In this document: positions 21,638 through 29,058 of the stretch, piece by piece
Numbering within the stretch: the stretch's first letter is position 1
Layout of the letters: each line of letters begins with the position of its first letter
Source: Buchananella hordeovulneris
GTDB taxonomy: Bacteria; Actinomycetota; Actinomycetes; Actinomycetales; Actinomycetaceae
Reading direction: 5' to 3'
Assembly: GCA_030529545.1 (NCBI GenBank)
Contig: JAUMWR010000001.1
Span: 47,377-86,100, forward strand
Length of the DNA stretch: 38,724 bases
Notes under the pieces: generated by a model
Databases searched by the model: none
The model's input: only the letters and a program-made list of their open reading frames with translations
Told to the model about the DNA's origin: nothing
Translations under genes and position numbers: made by a program

Positions 21638-23068
21638 CTAGATGCGCCGCAGGAGGACCGCCACCTCGCAGTGCGTGGTGTGCGGGAACATGTCGAAGAG
21701 CTGCCCCTCCACCGGCTTCCAGGAAGGCAGCCGCGCCAGGTCTGTGGCCAGCGACTCGGGGTTGCAGGAGGAATAGACGAGGGTGGTGGCGGCGCAGTCC
21801 TCCAGCCACCGGGTCATCAGCTCGCCCACGCCCCGCCTGGGCGGGTTGACGATCACGGCGGCCCCGGCCGGCACCTCCAGGTCCACTAGCCGGGTCAGGT
21901 CCGCCACCTCGAAGCGCGCCGCCAGCCCGGCTTGCTTGGCCGCGCGCCGCGCCGACGCGATGGAGGGCGCGCTCACGTCCATGCCTACCACCTCGATGCC
22001 CGGCCCCCGCTTCACCTTGTCTTGCCCGACGTTGCCGGGCGCGGCCCCCTTCTTGGCCCCGGTGCCCGTGGTGGCCGGCGCAGAGTCCGGGCGTGCGGTG
22101 GGGGCGGCGACGGGAACGTCGTCCACCTCGGGAGGTAAAGAGGCGCGTTGGATCGCCGCAGCGGCGTGGAGGGCAAAGCCGCCCATGCCGCAAAAGAGGT
22201 CCACGACGTGCTGGGGGCGCTGCTCGGCCAGCCAGGCCCCGGCCCGCCGGTAGAGGGCGGCGGCCACCGCCGTGTTGGTCTGCAGGAAGGCACCGGGGTG
22301 GGCCCACAGCGTCACGTCCCCGAGCGGCAGCGGCAGGCTGGCCGCTCCGGAGAGGTGGATTTCCTCCTCGCCCGTTGGCAGGGCCACGTGGGTCGGCAGC
22401 AGGTTGGCGGTCACCACCCGCAGCTGGGGCAGGGCCGTGAGGAGGGCGGACAGGGCGGCGCGCAGGGCGTCCAGGCGCGCCGTGGAGCGCAGCACGAAGC
22501 GGATCATCAGTTCCCCGCGCTCGCTCACCGTGACAAGCACGTTCTTCAGCTCGCCGCGTCGGCGCGGCACGCTATACGGCACCAAACCGGCGCGTGAAAT
22601 CGTTTGTTTCACGGCGGGCAGGGCGGCCTCGATCCGTTCGTCCACGATCGGGCAGCGGCTCAGGTCGATGCCAGCGAAGTCCCGGCCCGCGATTCCCAGC
22701 TTGGGGCGCTGCACGCTGCCGCCCGCCACCAACTTCACGGTGGTGCGAAACCGCGTGGGAGCGCTCTGCTGCGGGGAGCGCCAGCGCGGCACCGAGGGGA
22801 GCAGCTCCTCCAACCCGGCCTGCTTGGCCGCCACCTGCTCCGCGTACGGCACGGGCAGCTGGGTGCAGGAGCGGCAGGCCTCGGCTTCGAAATACGCGCA
22901 CTGGGCAGAGAGGTCGCCACCGCGAGGGGGGAGGAAACTACCGTCGCGGCTCCCGCTAGGAGATAGCGAAGAGTGGGGGTGGCTGAGGGTCGCGGGAGCG
23001 CGGCGGGCAGGGAAGGGGGCGCGGGAGGTGGAGCCCGCGCTGCGCTGACGACGTGAGGAAGCTGGCAT
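21638..23068 (-). CDS. rlmC: 23S rRNA (uracil-747-C5)-methyltransferase
   Basis: A SAM-dependent RNA m5U methyltransferase with a [4Fe-4S] cluster. It aligns by eye with E. coli RlmC along most of its length: CAYFEAEACRSC (cluster ligands Cys57, Cys65, Cys68) and LSRCPIVDE, GLVPYSVPRRRGELK, SAM loop DLFCGMGGFALH, VNPPRRGVG, catalytic Cys in VYSSCNPES, and the ending QLFDMFPHTTHCEV. Differences: about 55 extra N-terminal residues, Arg/Ser/Pro-rich, and an inserted Ala/Pro/Thr linker of about 45 residues between the SAM loop and the next strand (starting PPEVDDVPVAA). The start is uncertain: the ATG at 23068 is preceded by AACAAT 7 nt upstream, another ATG is at 23077, and neither has a ribosome site. 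It is divergent from the acyltransferase gene. Confidence 0.92.
   Translation of the reverse strand: MPASSRRQRSAGSTSRAPFPARRAPATLSHPHSSLSPSGSRDGSFLPPRGGDLSAQCAYFEAEACRSCTQLPVPYAEQVAAKQAGLEELLPSVPRWRSPQQSAPTRFRTTVKLVAGGSVQRPKLGIAGRDFAGIDLSRCPIVDERIEAALPAVKQTISRAGLVPYSVPRRRGELKNVLVTVSERGELMIRFVLRSTARLDALRAALSALLTALPQLRVVTANLLPTHVALPTGEEEIHLSGAASLPLPLGDVTLWAHPGAFLQTNTAVAAALYRRAGAWLAEQRPQHVVDLFCGMGGFALHAAAAIQRASLPPEVDDVPVAAPTARPDSAPATTGTGAKKGAAPGNVGQDKVKRGPGIEVVGMDVSAPSIASARRAAKQAGLAARFEVADLTRLVDLEVPAGAAVIVNPPRRGVGELMTRWLEDCAATTLVYSSCNPESLATDLARLPSWKPVEGQLFDMFPHTTHCEVAVLLRRI
22111..22127 (+). repeat. 17-nt oligomer, copy 2
   Basis: Identical to 3210-3226. It encodes VDDVP at the start of the low-complexity insertion of RlmC on the minus strand; on the coding strand the resemblance to copy 1 continues loosely for a further 12-15 nt. 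Confidence 0.6.
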
Positions 23069-23156
23069 CGCCCGCATTGTTTCACAAGGCTCCGCTACTG
23101 CTTGGTTAGGCCAGTCAAGCACAATAGAGGGAACAGCGCCCACCCCGAGGATCCCT

Positions 23157-25037
23157 ATGACCACTCAGCTACCGGCCCCTTCGTCCAAACCTCAGCGTAT
23201 GCAAGGGCTTGACGGCTTACGTGCCGCCGCAGTGGTGCTGGTACTCGGCTACCACCTTTTCCCGCTGTGGGTCCCGGCGGGCCGGGTCGGAGTGGACTTC
23301 TTTTTCGTCATCTCCGGGTTCCTCATCACCTCACTTTTGCTGCTGGAGATTTGGGACAAAGGGCGGGTAGACATGGTGGCCTTCACCAAGCGCCGCATGC
23401 GGCGCCTCTTCCCCGCCCTGGTCACGGTGGTGTTGGTCATCTCCGGAGTGGCCGCATTCGCGGGAGTGCCGGACATGCTCCTCAACATCCGCCGGCAGGT
23501 GACCTCCTCGCTGCTCTTCGTGAGCAACTGGGCGGACATTTGGGCTGGCGCGAGCTACTTCGAGCGGGGCCTACCGCAGCTTTTCACCAATATCTGGTCC
23601 TTGTCTGTGGAAGCTCAGTTCTACTTGATTTGGCCACTCCTGCTCGGTGCGGGTATCTGGATAACCAGGCGCCTATTTGCGCGGCCAGCAGCCGGGCAGG
23701 CTCTGCTAGCGATCTGGGCAGTAGTGCTCGCTGCGGGATCCATCTGGTGGGGAGAGTACCTGCGTTCCGCAGGAGCAGATCCGTCTCGCGTTTACCTAGG
23801 CACAGACACCCACGCCTTTGGCCTGATGCTAGGGGCTGCCTTGGCGGTGGTGCACGGCAAGGCACTCTCCCCGGCGTTGCCCCGGCCAAACCCCTCCAGT
23901 GCATACCGGGCTTGGATCTGGGTTCGAGGCCTGACCGGTTGGGGTGCTGGGCTCCTAGTGGGGGCGGTGGCTCGCACCGTGCCTTTGCCCGGCTTGGCCG
24001 GTCTCCCGGATGCGGCGCACTCCATGCTGCCGCTCATCTACGCCTCCGTTCTGGCGGTACTGGTCCTTCAGTCCCTGACCCCTGAGGTGGTGGCCGTGCC
24101 CGGACCGGGACGTTGGCTGGCCCGCGTGCTGGAACTGCGCCCCCTGGTGTGGATAGGGGAGCGTTCGTATTCCATTTACCTCTGGCACTGGCCGGTGCTG
24201 ATCATCAGCTACTACACCCTGCGTCACGTCAACAAGTACGGGCGTCTGTGGGGGGTCGCAGCGTTGAGCGTTGTCCTTGCTGCCCTCTCGTACCGTTTCA
24301 TAGAGACGCCGCTCCGGCGGGGAGGCTTGGCAGCGTTGAAACAATTGTGGGCTACCAAGTGGGCACTGCGTTTGCCTGCGGTTGGGCTCGCGGTGGTGAT
24401 GGTGACGGCAACCGGGGTAGCGCTTGCGCACCAGCCCGCAATGTCTAGCGTCGAAATCGCCATCGTAGAGGCCGAGAAAGCCCAGGGGCAGTATCGCTCC
24501 CAAACGAGGAGCGAGGCTGCTGCCGCGCCCGGACTGGTGGACGGCGAGGGAGTGACGATAATTGGTGACTCCGTCACTGTCCTGTCTGCGGAGGCACTAG
24601 CGGACGCTCTGCCTGGAGTGTACGTCGATGCCCAAAAGAGCCGTGCGGCCCGCCAGAGCCTGTCATTGTTGGAGGCGGCAGACGCCGCAGTTGGCAAGCG
24701 TCCGCTCGTAGTGGTGGCCCTCGCCACCAATGACTCGGCGGAGGTGGACGACTTCGAGTCACTGGTCGCCTATTTGGGCCCGGAGCGCAAACTGCTTCTG
24801 CTCACTGGCGCCGCCCCCGAAGCCAACTCATGGGTGTATAAGGCCAACGCTGCAGTGTGGCAAGTTGCCGCCGCACACCCCGGGCAGGTGCGGGTAGCCG
24901 ACTGGGAGGAAGCCGTGGAAGGCAAACCCGAGCTGTTCTCGGTGGACATGATCCACCCCTTGGCGCCGGGGCAGGCACTCTACGCCCAGTTGGTAGCCCA
25001 GGAACTGGCCGCATTGGCGGGAGAAACGGGTAACTAG
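23157..25037 (+). CDS. Acyltransferase-3 / SGNH fusion, O-acetyltransferase of a surface glycan
   Basis: A 626-residue integral membrane protein of the OafA/OatA group. The N-terminal ~400 residues form about ten membrane helices and carry the motifs LDGLRAAAVVLVLGYH, FFFVISGFLIT, KRRMRRLFPAL and SYSIYLWHWP that define acyltransferase-3. The C-terminal ~180 residues are an extracellular SGNH esterase-like domain with GDS (Ser472) and DMIHP (Asp597, His600). In such fusions acetyl groups cross the membrane and the SGNH part places them on peptidoglycan or polysaccharide. The neighbouring glycosyltransferases favour a polysaccharide acceptor, but OatA-like peptidoglycan O-acetylation is possible. 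A weak ribosome site (GAGGA) precedes the ATG. Its stop overlaps that of the convergent glycosyltransferase gene. Confidence 0.9.
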   Translation: MTTQLPAPSSKPQRMQGLDGLRAAAVVLVLGYHLFPLWVPAGRVGVDFFFVISGFLITSLLLLEIWDKGRVDMVAFTKRRMRRLFPALVTVVLVISGVAAFAGVPDMLLNIRRQVTSSLLFVSNWADIWAGASYFERGLPQLFTNIWSLSVEAQFYLIWPLLLGAGIWITRRLFARPAAGQALLAIWAVVLAAGSIWWGEYLRSAGADPSRVYLGTDTHAFGLMLGAALAVVHGKALSPALPRPNPSSAYRAWIWVRGLTGWGAGLLVGAVARTVPLPGLAGLPDAAHSMLPLIYASVLAVLVLQSLTPEVVAVPGPGRWLARVLELRPLVWIGERSYSIYLWHWPVLIISYYTLRHVNKYGRLWGVAALSVVLAALSYRFIETPLRRGGLAALKQLWATKWALRLPAVGLAVVMVTATGVALAHQPAMSSVEIAIVEAEKAQGQYRSQTRSEAAAAPGLVDGEGVTIIGDSVTVLSAEALADALPGVYVDAQKSRAARQSLSLLEAADAAVGKRPLVVVALATNDSAEVDDFESLVAYLGPERKLLLLTGAAPEANSWVYKANAAVWQVAAAHPGQVRVADWEEAVEGKPELFSVDMIHPLAPGQALYAQLVAQELAALAGETGN

Positions 25038-26146
25038 CCTCCGGCAGTGAGGTCGTCACGCACCTGCGTCGCGCGCGCCAGCCACGTGTGATTTGGGGCC
25101 ACCTCTCGCACGCGCTGCGAGGCCGCAGCCACTTCCTCCGGGTGGGCGGCCAGGTGGGTGAGGAACTCGCTGAGCACCGCGCGGTCGTAGGGCAGGGTCC
25201 AGCCCAGGCCGTTCTCCGCCACGAACTTGCCGGTCAGTGTGCCCTCGCTGGCCAGAATCGGCACACCCGCGCCGATGTACTCAAAGAGCTTGAAGGGCAT
25301 CGCAAACTCGCGGTACTCCTGCGGAGCGGTGAACAGCACGCCGATGTCGGCGCTAGTCAGCCGCCTGGTCACGTCCGCGCCGGACTCGTGCAACACCTCG
25401 GTGCGTTCCCCGATCAAGCCGGCGTAGCCGGGCTTGGCTGCCTCCCACTCGGCCTGGCGCGTGCACAGCCACAAGTGTGCGGGGGAGTCCTGCACGCCCG
25501 CCACGCACTCGTGCAGGCCGTAGTGGCTGCCAACGCCGCCCACGTAGAAGAGCTGGAGGTCGGCCTTGTCCAGGGTGCCGTGCTCCTGAGCGGCGCCGAT
25601 GGTACAACCCGGTGGCAGGGCGGCGAACTGGTGATCCTCCACCCCCTTCACGTACGGGGCCATCGCCATAGAGGGCAGGTAGAGGCGGGTGAGGATCTGG
25701 CGGTAACGGCGCAGGTCCCACCGGTAGAAGAACGTAGTGGCGGTGGAAATGAGTGGCCCAACGCTGGCCTTGTAATCCGGGAACGCCCAGTAGATGTCGC
25801 GGTAGAACAGCCCGACCGGCACGCCGTGCTTGGCCAAGGTTTCCAAGAAGGAGAGGTCCAACCACGGGTGCAGCGGAATGTGCTTGGGGCTGGTCAGCGC
25901 GGTAGGCATGGTGGAGGACTCCGAGTAAGCGAAGTCAATCCGGCCGCCGGCCGCCAAGAACTGGCGCACCTGGCGCATCTGCGCCATGCGCTCGCGCACC
26001 GAGCCGGCCACGGTGAAAACGCGGTAGCCCAACTCGGCAAACGCCTGGCGCATCTTCACCGGCCGGATTCCGGAGGCACTGGTTGCCTGCGGGTTGAGGG
26101 GGTAGGGCACGTGGTAAACCATGGCCGGTCGATGCTGATGGCTCAT
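25034..26146 (-). CDS. Glycosyltransferase, GT-B fold
   Basis: A 370-residue cytosolic protein with the two-domain GT-B pattern: an N-terminal acceptor half (starting AMVYHVPYPLNPQATSASG, with FYRDIYWAFP in the middle) and a nucleotide-sugar half (FYVGGVGSHYGLHE, then ADIGVLFTAPQEYREFAMPFKLFEYIGAGVPIL). The FKLFEYIGAGVPI block is the donor-binding helix of family 4-like transferases. Sugar and linkage are unknown. The ATG overlaps the stop of the upstream transferase (ATGA), so the two are coupled. At its 3' end the stop codon is shared base-for-base with the convergent acyltransferase stop in the palindrome CTAG (25034-25037). Confidence 0.85.
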   Translation of the reverse strand: MSHQHRPAMVYHVPYPLNPQATSASGIRPVKMRQAFAELGYRVFTVAGSVRERMAQMRQVRQFLAAGGRIDFAYSESSTMPTALTSPKHIPLHPWLDLSFLETLAKHGVPVGLFYRDIYWAFPDYKASVGPLISTATTFFYRWDLRRYRQILTRLYLPSMAMAPYVKGVEDHQFAALPPGCTIGAAQEHGTLDKADLQLFYVGGVGSHYGLHECVAGVQDSPAHLWLCTRQAEWEAAKPGYAGLIGERTEVLHESGADVTRRLTSADIGVLFTAPQEYREFAMPFKLFEYIGAGVPILASEGTLTGKFVAENGLGWTLPYDRAVLSEFLTHLAAHPEEVAAASQRVREVAPNHTWLARATQVRDDLTAGG

Positions 26147-27366
26147 TTGCTCATACCCCTGTCTTTAGTGGCCGACGTTGCCGCCGCCAGGTAAATCTCA
26201 TGCCACCTCTCGGTGAAGGCCGTGCGCCCGAACCGGGCAACGCAACGCTCGGCGCGCTCGCGGCGCACACTTGCTGCCTCTGGCACCTGGGAGACCAACT
26301 CCCGAAGAGCGTGGCCAAGGGCCTGCCCGTCTCCGATCGGGACGAGGCATCCGTCGCCGGCCTGGACCACCGACCGCCCTCCCCACGTGCGAGTGGCTAT
26401 CACTGGCGTTCCTTGGGCTAGCGCCTCTATTGCGGCCACTCCGAAGGTTTCCGTATCCGACGGCAACAGGAACACGTCCAAACCGCCGCAAAACGCAGCA
26501 ATACTCGTACGATCCAATTTGCCGGTTAACTCGATTGCCTCCCAGGCTGGGCTGGCCTTAACTTGGGCCACAGTGCGCTGCCCGTCCGGGGAATCCGTGG
26601 GGCCAGCAATGCGCAGCACCGGCCGAGTGGCCTGGTTTGCTCCCCTCGCCCGCCACTGGGCAAAGAGCGACTCGAAGGCACCGATCACCAGGTCGGTGCG
26701 CTTCTCCTCTCCGAGCAGGGAAAGGTGTCCCACCACGGGGCCGCTGCCGTGGGCGGTCGCATTACCGGGCGGCTGCCCGGCAACGTCGTCCCCCAACGGC
26801 AAAAGGTTGGGGGTGTATCCCCACGCGCCGCAAGCGGGACCAAAGCGCTCCTCCAAGTGCTGCGCCAAGCCTACCGACACGGCGGTTCGGGCACTGGCAG
26901 CCGCCACTATTGCGCGCTCAGAGATGCGTCCCAGGCGCGAACGAACCGGTATGTGCATGAGCGAGCGGTGCTCGGTGTAGACGAAGGGAATGCCGTGGCG
27001 GCGCGCCAGTCTGGCCGCAAAAAAAGCGCCGGGGTACAGGGAATGGGCGTGAAGAACGTCGGGCATTCCCTGGGCCCGAACATAGGCCGCAAAAGCGTTC
27101 TCCGTCGCGGCTGCCGCCCACCGCGTGGAAAGAGCGCGGGTGGAGGCGATCACCTGCGGGGCAGCGAAGCGCGCCACCTGCACACCGTTCTCCCAGCTCA
27201 ATCTCACGGGAGTGGCGCTGGGGAGAGTCAGATTGACCGCTCGCGGCGCCAGGACTCCCACCCGCATGCCCGCTCCCGCCAGCGATTCCGCCTGCTCAGC
27301 AAAGAAGCTCCCCGCCGTATCCCCGGCGAAAGCGGGGAACCAAGAAGGAAGCCACAGCACATGCAT
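26143..27366 (-). CDS. Glycosyltransferase family 4
   Basis: A 407-residue retaining GT-B enzyme. The N-terminus MHVLWLPSWFPAFAGDTAG and HAHSLYPGAFFAARLARRH are typical of the acceptor half; the donor half has LPSDTETFGVAAIEALAQGTPV, containing the E-x7-E motif that holds the nucleotide sugar. No signal or membrane segment is seen, so it acts on the cytosolic face. It is the first gene of a two-gene minus-strand unit, with GGGAG about 10 nt before the ATG, and shares a 79-nt divergent control region with the asparagine-synthetase-like gene. Confidence 0.9.
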   Translation of the reverse strand: MHVLWLPSWFPAFAGDTAGSFFAEQAESLAGAGMRVGVLAPRAVNLTLPSATPVRLSWENGVQVARFAAPQVIASTRALSTRWAAAATENAFAAYVRAQGMPDVLHAHSLYPGAFFAARLARRHGIPFVYTEHRSLMHIPVRSRLGRISERAIVAAASARTAVSVGLAQHLEERFGPACGAWGYTPNLLPLGDDVAGQPPGNATAHGSGPVVGHLSLLGEEKRTDLVIGAFESLFAQWRARGANQATRPVLRIAGPTDSPDGQRTVAQVKASPAWEAIELTGKLDRTSIAAFCGGLDVFLLPSDTETFGVAAIEALAQGTPVIATRTWGGRSVVQAGDGCLVPIGDGQALGHALRELVSQVPEAASVRRERAERCVARFGRTAFTERWHEIYLAAATSATKDRGMSK

Positions 27367-27395
27367 GGCTCAGATTCTCCCACAGAGAGCATTGC

Positions 27396-27401
27396 TAGGC
27401 T
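27396..27401 (+). promoter_or_regulatory. Possible -10 box of the asparagine-synthetase-like gene
   Basis: TAGGCT lies 43 nt upstream of the ATG within the 79-nt divergent region. No convincing -35 box is seen. Confidence 0.3.
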
Positions 27402-27444
27402 GGGGGGAAGTCGGCTGGCCCGGCTGAACTTGTCTGGAGGATGC

Positions 27445-29058
27445 ATGCGCCGCGTATTCGTTGCTACCAAGGACTTCACCGGGTACCTGGAGGACGGGCA
27501 GCAGTTGTCGCTAAGCGCCTTGGCAGAGCCCCGGCTGGGCCCCGGTAGCGAGGACGAGTTGGTGAGCGCCGCCGCCGGGGGAGGCCTGCCCATCGGGGAG
27601 GCCCGCCTGTGCGTCACCGCGCAGGAGCTGGTGGTCGTCAGCGACATTCCGCGCTCCTACCCGCTGCTGTGGACCGATCGCGGCGAGGAAATTCTGGTGG
27701 CGGACAGTCCGGAGCTACTGCGTCGGGCCGGGGTGGAGCTGCATCTGGACAACGCGGCGGCTACTGAGTTCTACTCCTGCGGCTTCGTGTGGGGCCAGCG
27801 CACCCTGTTGCAGGGCGTGTATCAGGTGGAGGGCGGCTTCACACTGCGCATTGACCTGGAAACCGGGCGCTCTGTGCGCGCCCTGCCCACATTCCAGGTG
27901 GGGGCGGGCCAGCGCTACGCCACCGCCGAGGAAGCGGACGCCGCCTTCGAGGCCGCCCTGGACAAGTCGATGCACGCGATGGTGGAGCGCTTAGGGGAGG
28001 GCCGCCTGGTCATCCCGCTGTCCGGCGGTCTGGACTCCCGCTTGCTGCTGGCCTGGCTCAAGAACCACCACGTGGACAACGTCCTGTGCTTCACCTACGG
28101 AATCCCCGGCTCCAAGGAGACCGAGGTCTCCCGTCAACTCGCCCAGCGGGCCGGCTTCGCGTGGAAGCTGGTGGAACTCCACCGGGAGGCCGTGCGCACC
28201 GCCTGGGCGGGCTTCGAGGCCGCCCACTTCATCGAGTACGCCTGGGGCGCCACCTCCCTGCCCCACGTGCAGGATTGGTACGCCATCAACGCGCTGGTTA
28301 AGGCCGGCGTGATTGGCGGCAAGAACGACGTGGTGCTGCCCGGCCACACCGTGATCGGCAACCTGCACCACGAGGACCAACTCCTGGCTGGCGGGGTGGA
28401 CCTGGACCGGCTAGCTGCGATGATCTACGCCCACCACTGCGAGCTGGACTCCCAGCTCCCGGGCCAGGTGGCGCAGAGCGTGCGCAGCGAGCTGGCCTGG
28501 ATCCTGCAGCGCCTCAAGGAATCCGGTCGTTACAGCGGACAGGAAGACCGCCTGCTGTGGGCCGACGCGATAGAGATGGTCAACATCGCAAACCGGCAGG
28601 CCAAGTACATCAACAACTCCATGCGCGCCTACGAGGCCGCAGGGCTTGGGTGGGACCTACCCATGCTGGACGCGCCCATGTGGGACTTCGCCGGGCACAT
28701 CAGCCAGGAGCTGGCCTTCGAGCGCTCCTGGTACCGTTCGTTCGTGGAGCGCTACTACGCGGCGGCCACCGGCCAGACGGTGCCCGAGCATCGCGAGCAG
28801 CCCGTTTCCGCTGCTACCACTGCCAAGATCGCGCGCGTGATGAGCGCGTTGAGGGTAAAGGGCGCCCTGACTCGTGCCTACGCCACCGCCCACGTAATGC
28901 GGCACCCGCTGGGGTTGGACATGTACGTAGGCGACATCTCCCGTTCTGCCCTGGCCGCCCAACTCCTGGGTGGGCGCCACCTGCTGGGCATCTACGCCCG
29001 CCAAATGCTTGCGGGACGTTGGAACCCATTGGCGGATCTAGGGATGAAGAATGGCTGA
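27445..29058 (+). CDS. Asparagine-synthetase-like amide ligase lacking the glutaminase cysteine
   Basis: A 537-residue protein. The C-terminal two-thirds is an ATP-pyrophosphatase synthetase domain with the PP-loop SGGLDSR (from Ser193) and CFTYGIPGSKETEVSRQLA. The N-terminal ~150 residues keep the later strands of a class II glutamine amidotransferase (VVVSDIPRSYPLLW, FYSCGFVWGQRTLLQGVYQV) but start MRRVFVAT instead of Met-Cys, so there is no nucleophile to hydrolyse glutamine. True asparagine synthesis from glutamine is therefore unlikely. Homologues in polysaccharide loci are thought to form amides on sugar carboxylates or attach amino groups, using ammonia or another donor. GGAGG lies 4 nt before the ATG. 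It overlaps the DUF6020 gene by 8 nt (ATGGCTGA). G+C is high, near 70%. Confidence 0.85.
   Translation: MRRVFVATKDFTGYLEDGQQLSLSALAEPRLGPGSEDELVSAAAGGGLPIGEARLCVTAQELVVVSDIPRSYPLLWTDRGEEILVADSPELLRRAGVELHLDNAAATEFYSCGFVWGQRTLLQGVYQVEGGFTLRIDLETGRSVRALPTFQVGAGQRYATAEEADAAFEAALDKSMHAMVERLGEGRLVIPLSGGLDSRLLLAWLKNHHVDNVLCFTYGIPGSKETEVSRQLAQRAGFAWKLVELHREAVRTAWAGFEAAHFIEYAWGATSLPHVQDWYAINALVKAGVIGGKNDVVLPGHTVIGNLHHEDQLLAGGVDLDRLAAMIYAHHCELDSQLPGQVAQSVRSELAWILQRLKESGRYSGQEDRLLWADAIEMVNIANRQAKYINNSMRAYEAAGLGWDLPMLDAPMWDFAGHISQELAFERSWYRSFVERYYAAATGQTVPEHREQPVSAATTAKIARVMSALRVKGALTRAYATAHVMRHPLGLDMYVGDISRSALAAQLLGGRHLLGIYARQMLAGRWNPLADLGMKNG

Noticed and set aside
26563..27444. Extension of the asparagine-synthetase-like protein 294 codons upstream
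   Set aside because: The extension is antisense to the family 4 glycosyltransferase and is compositionally unlike the protein; a ribosome site and ATG exist at 27445.
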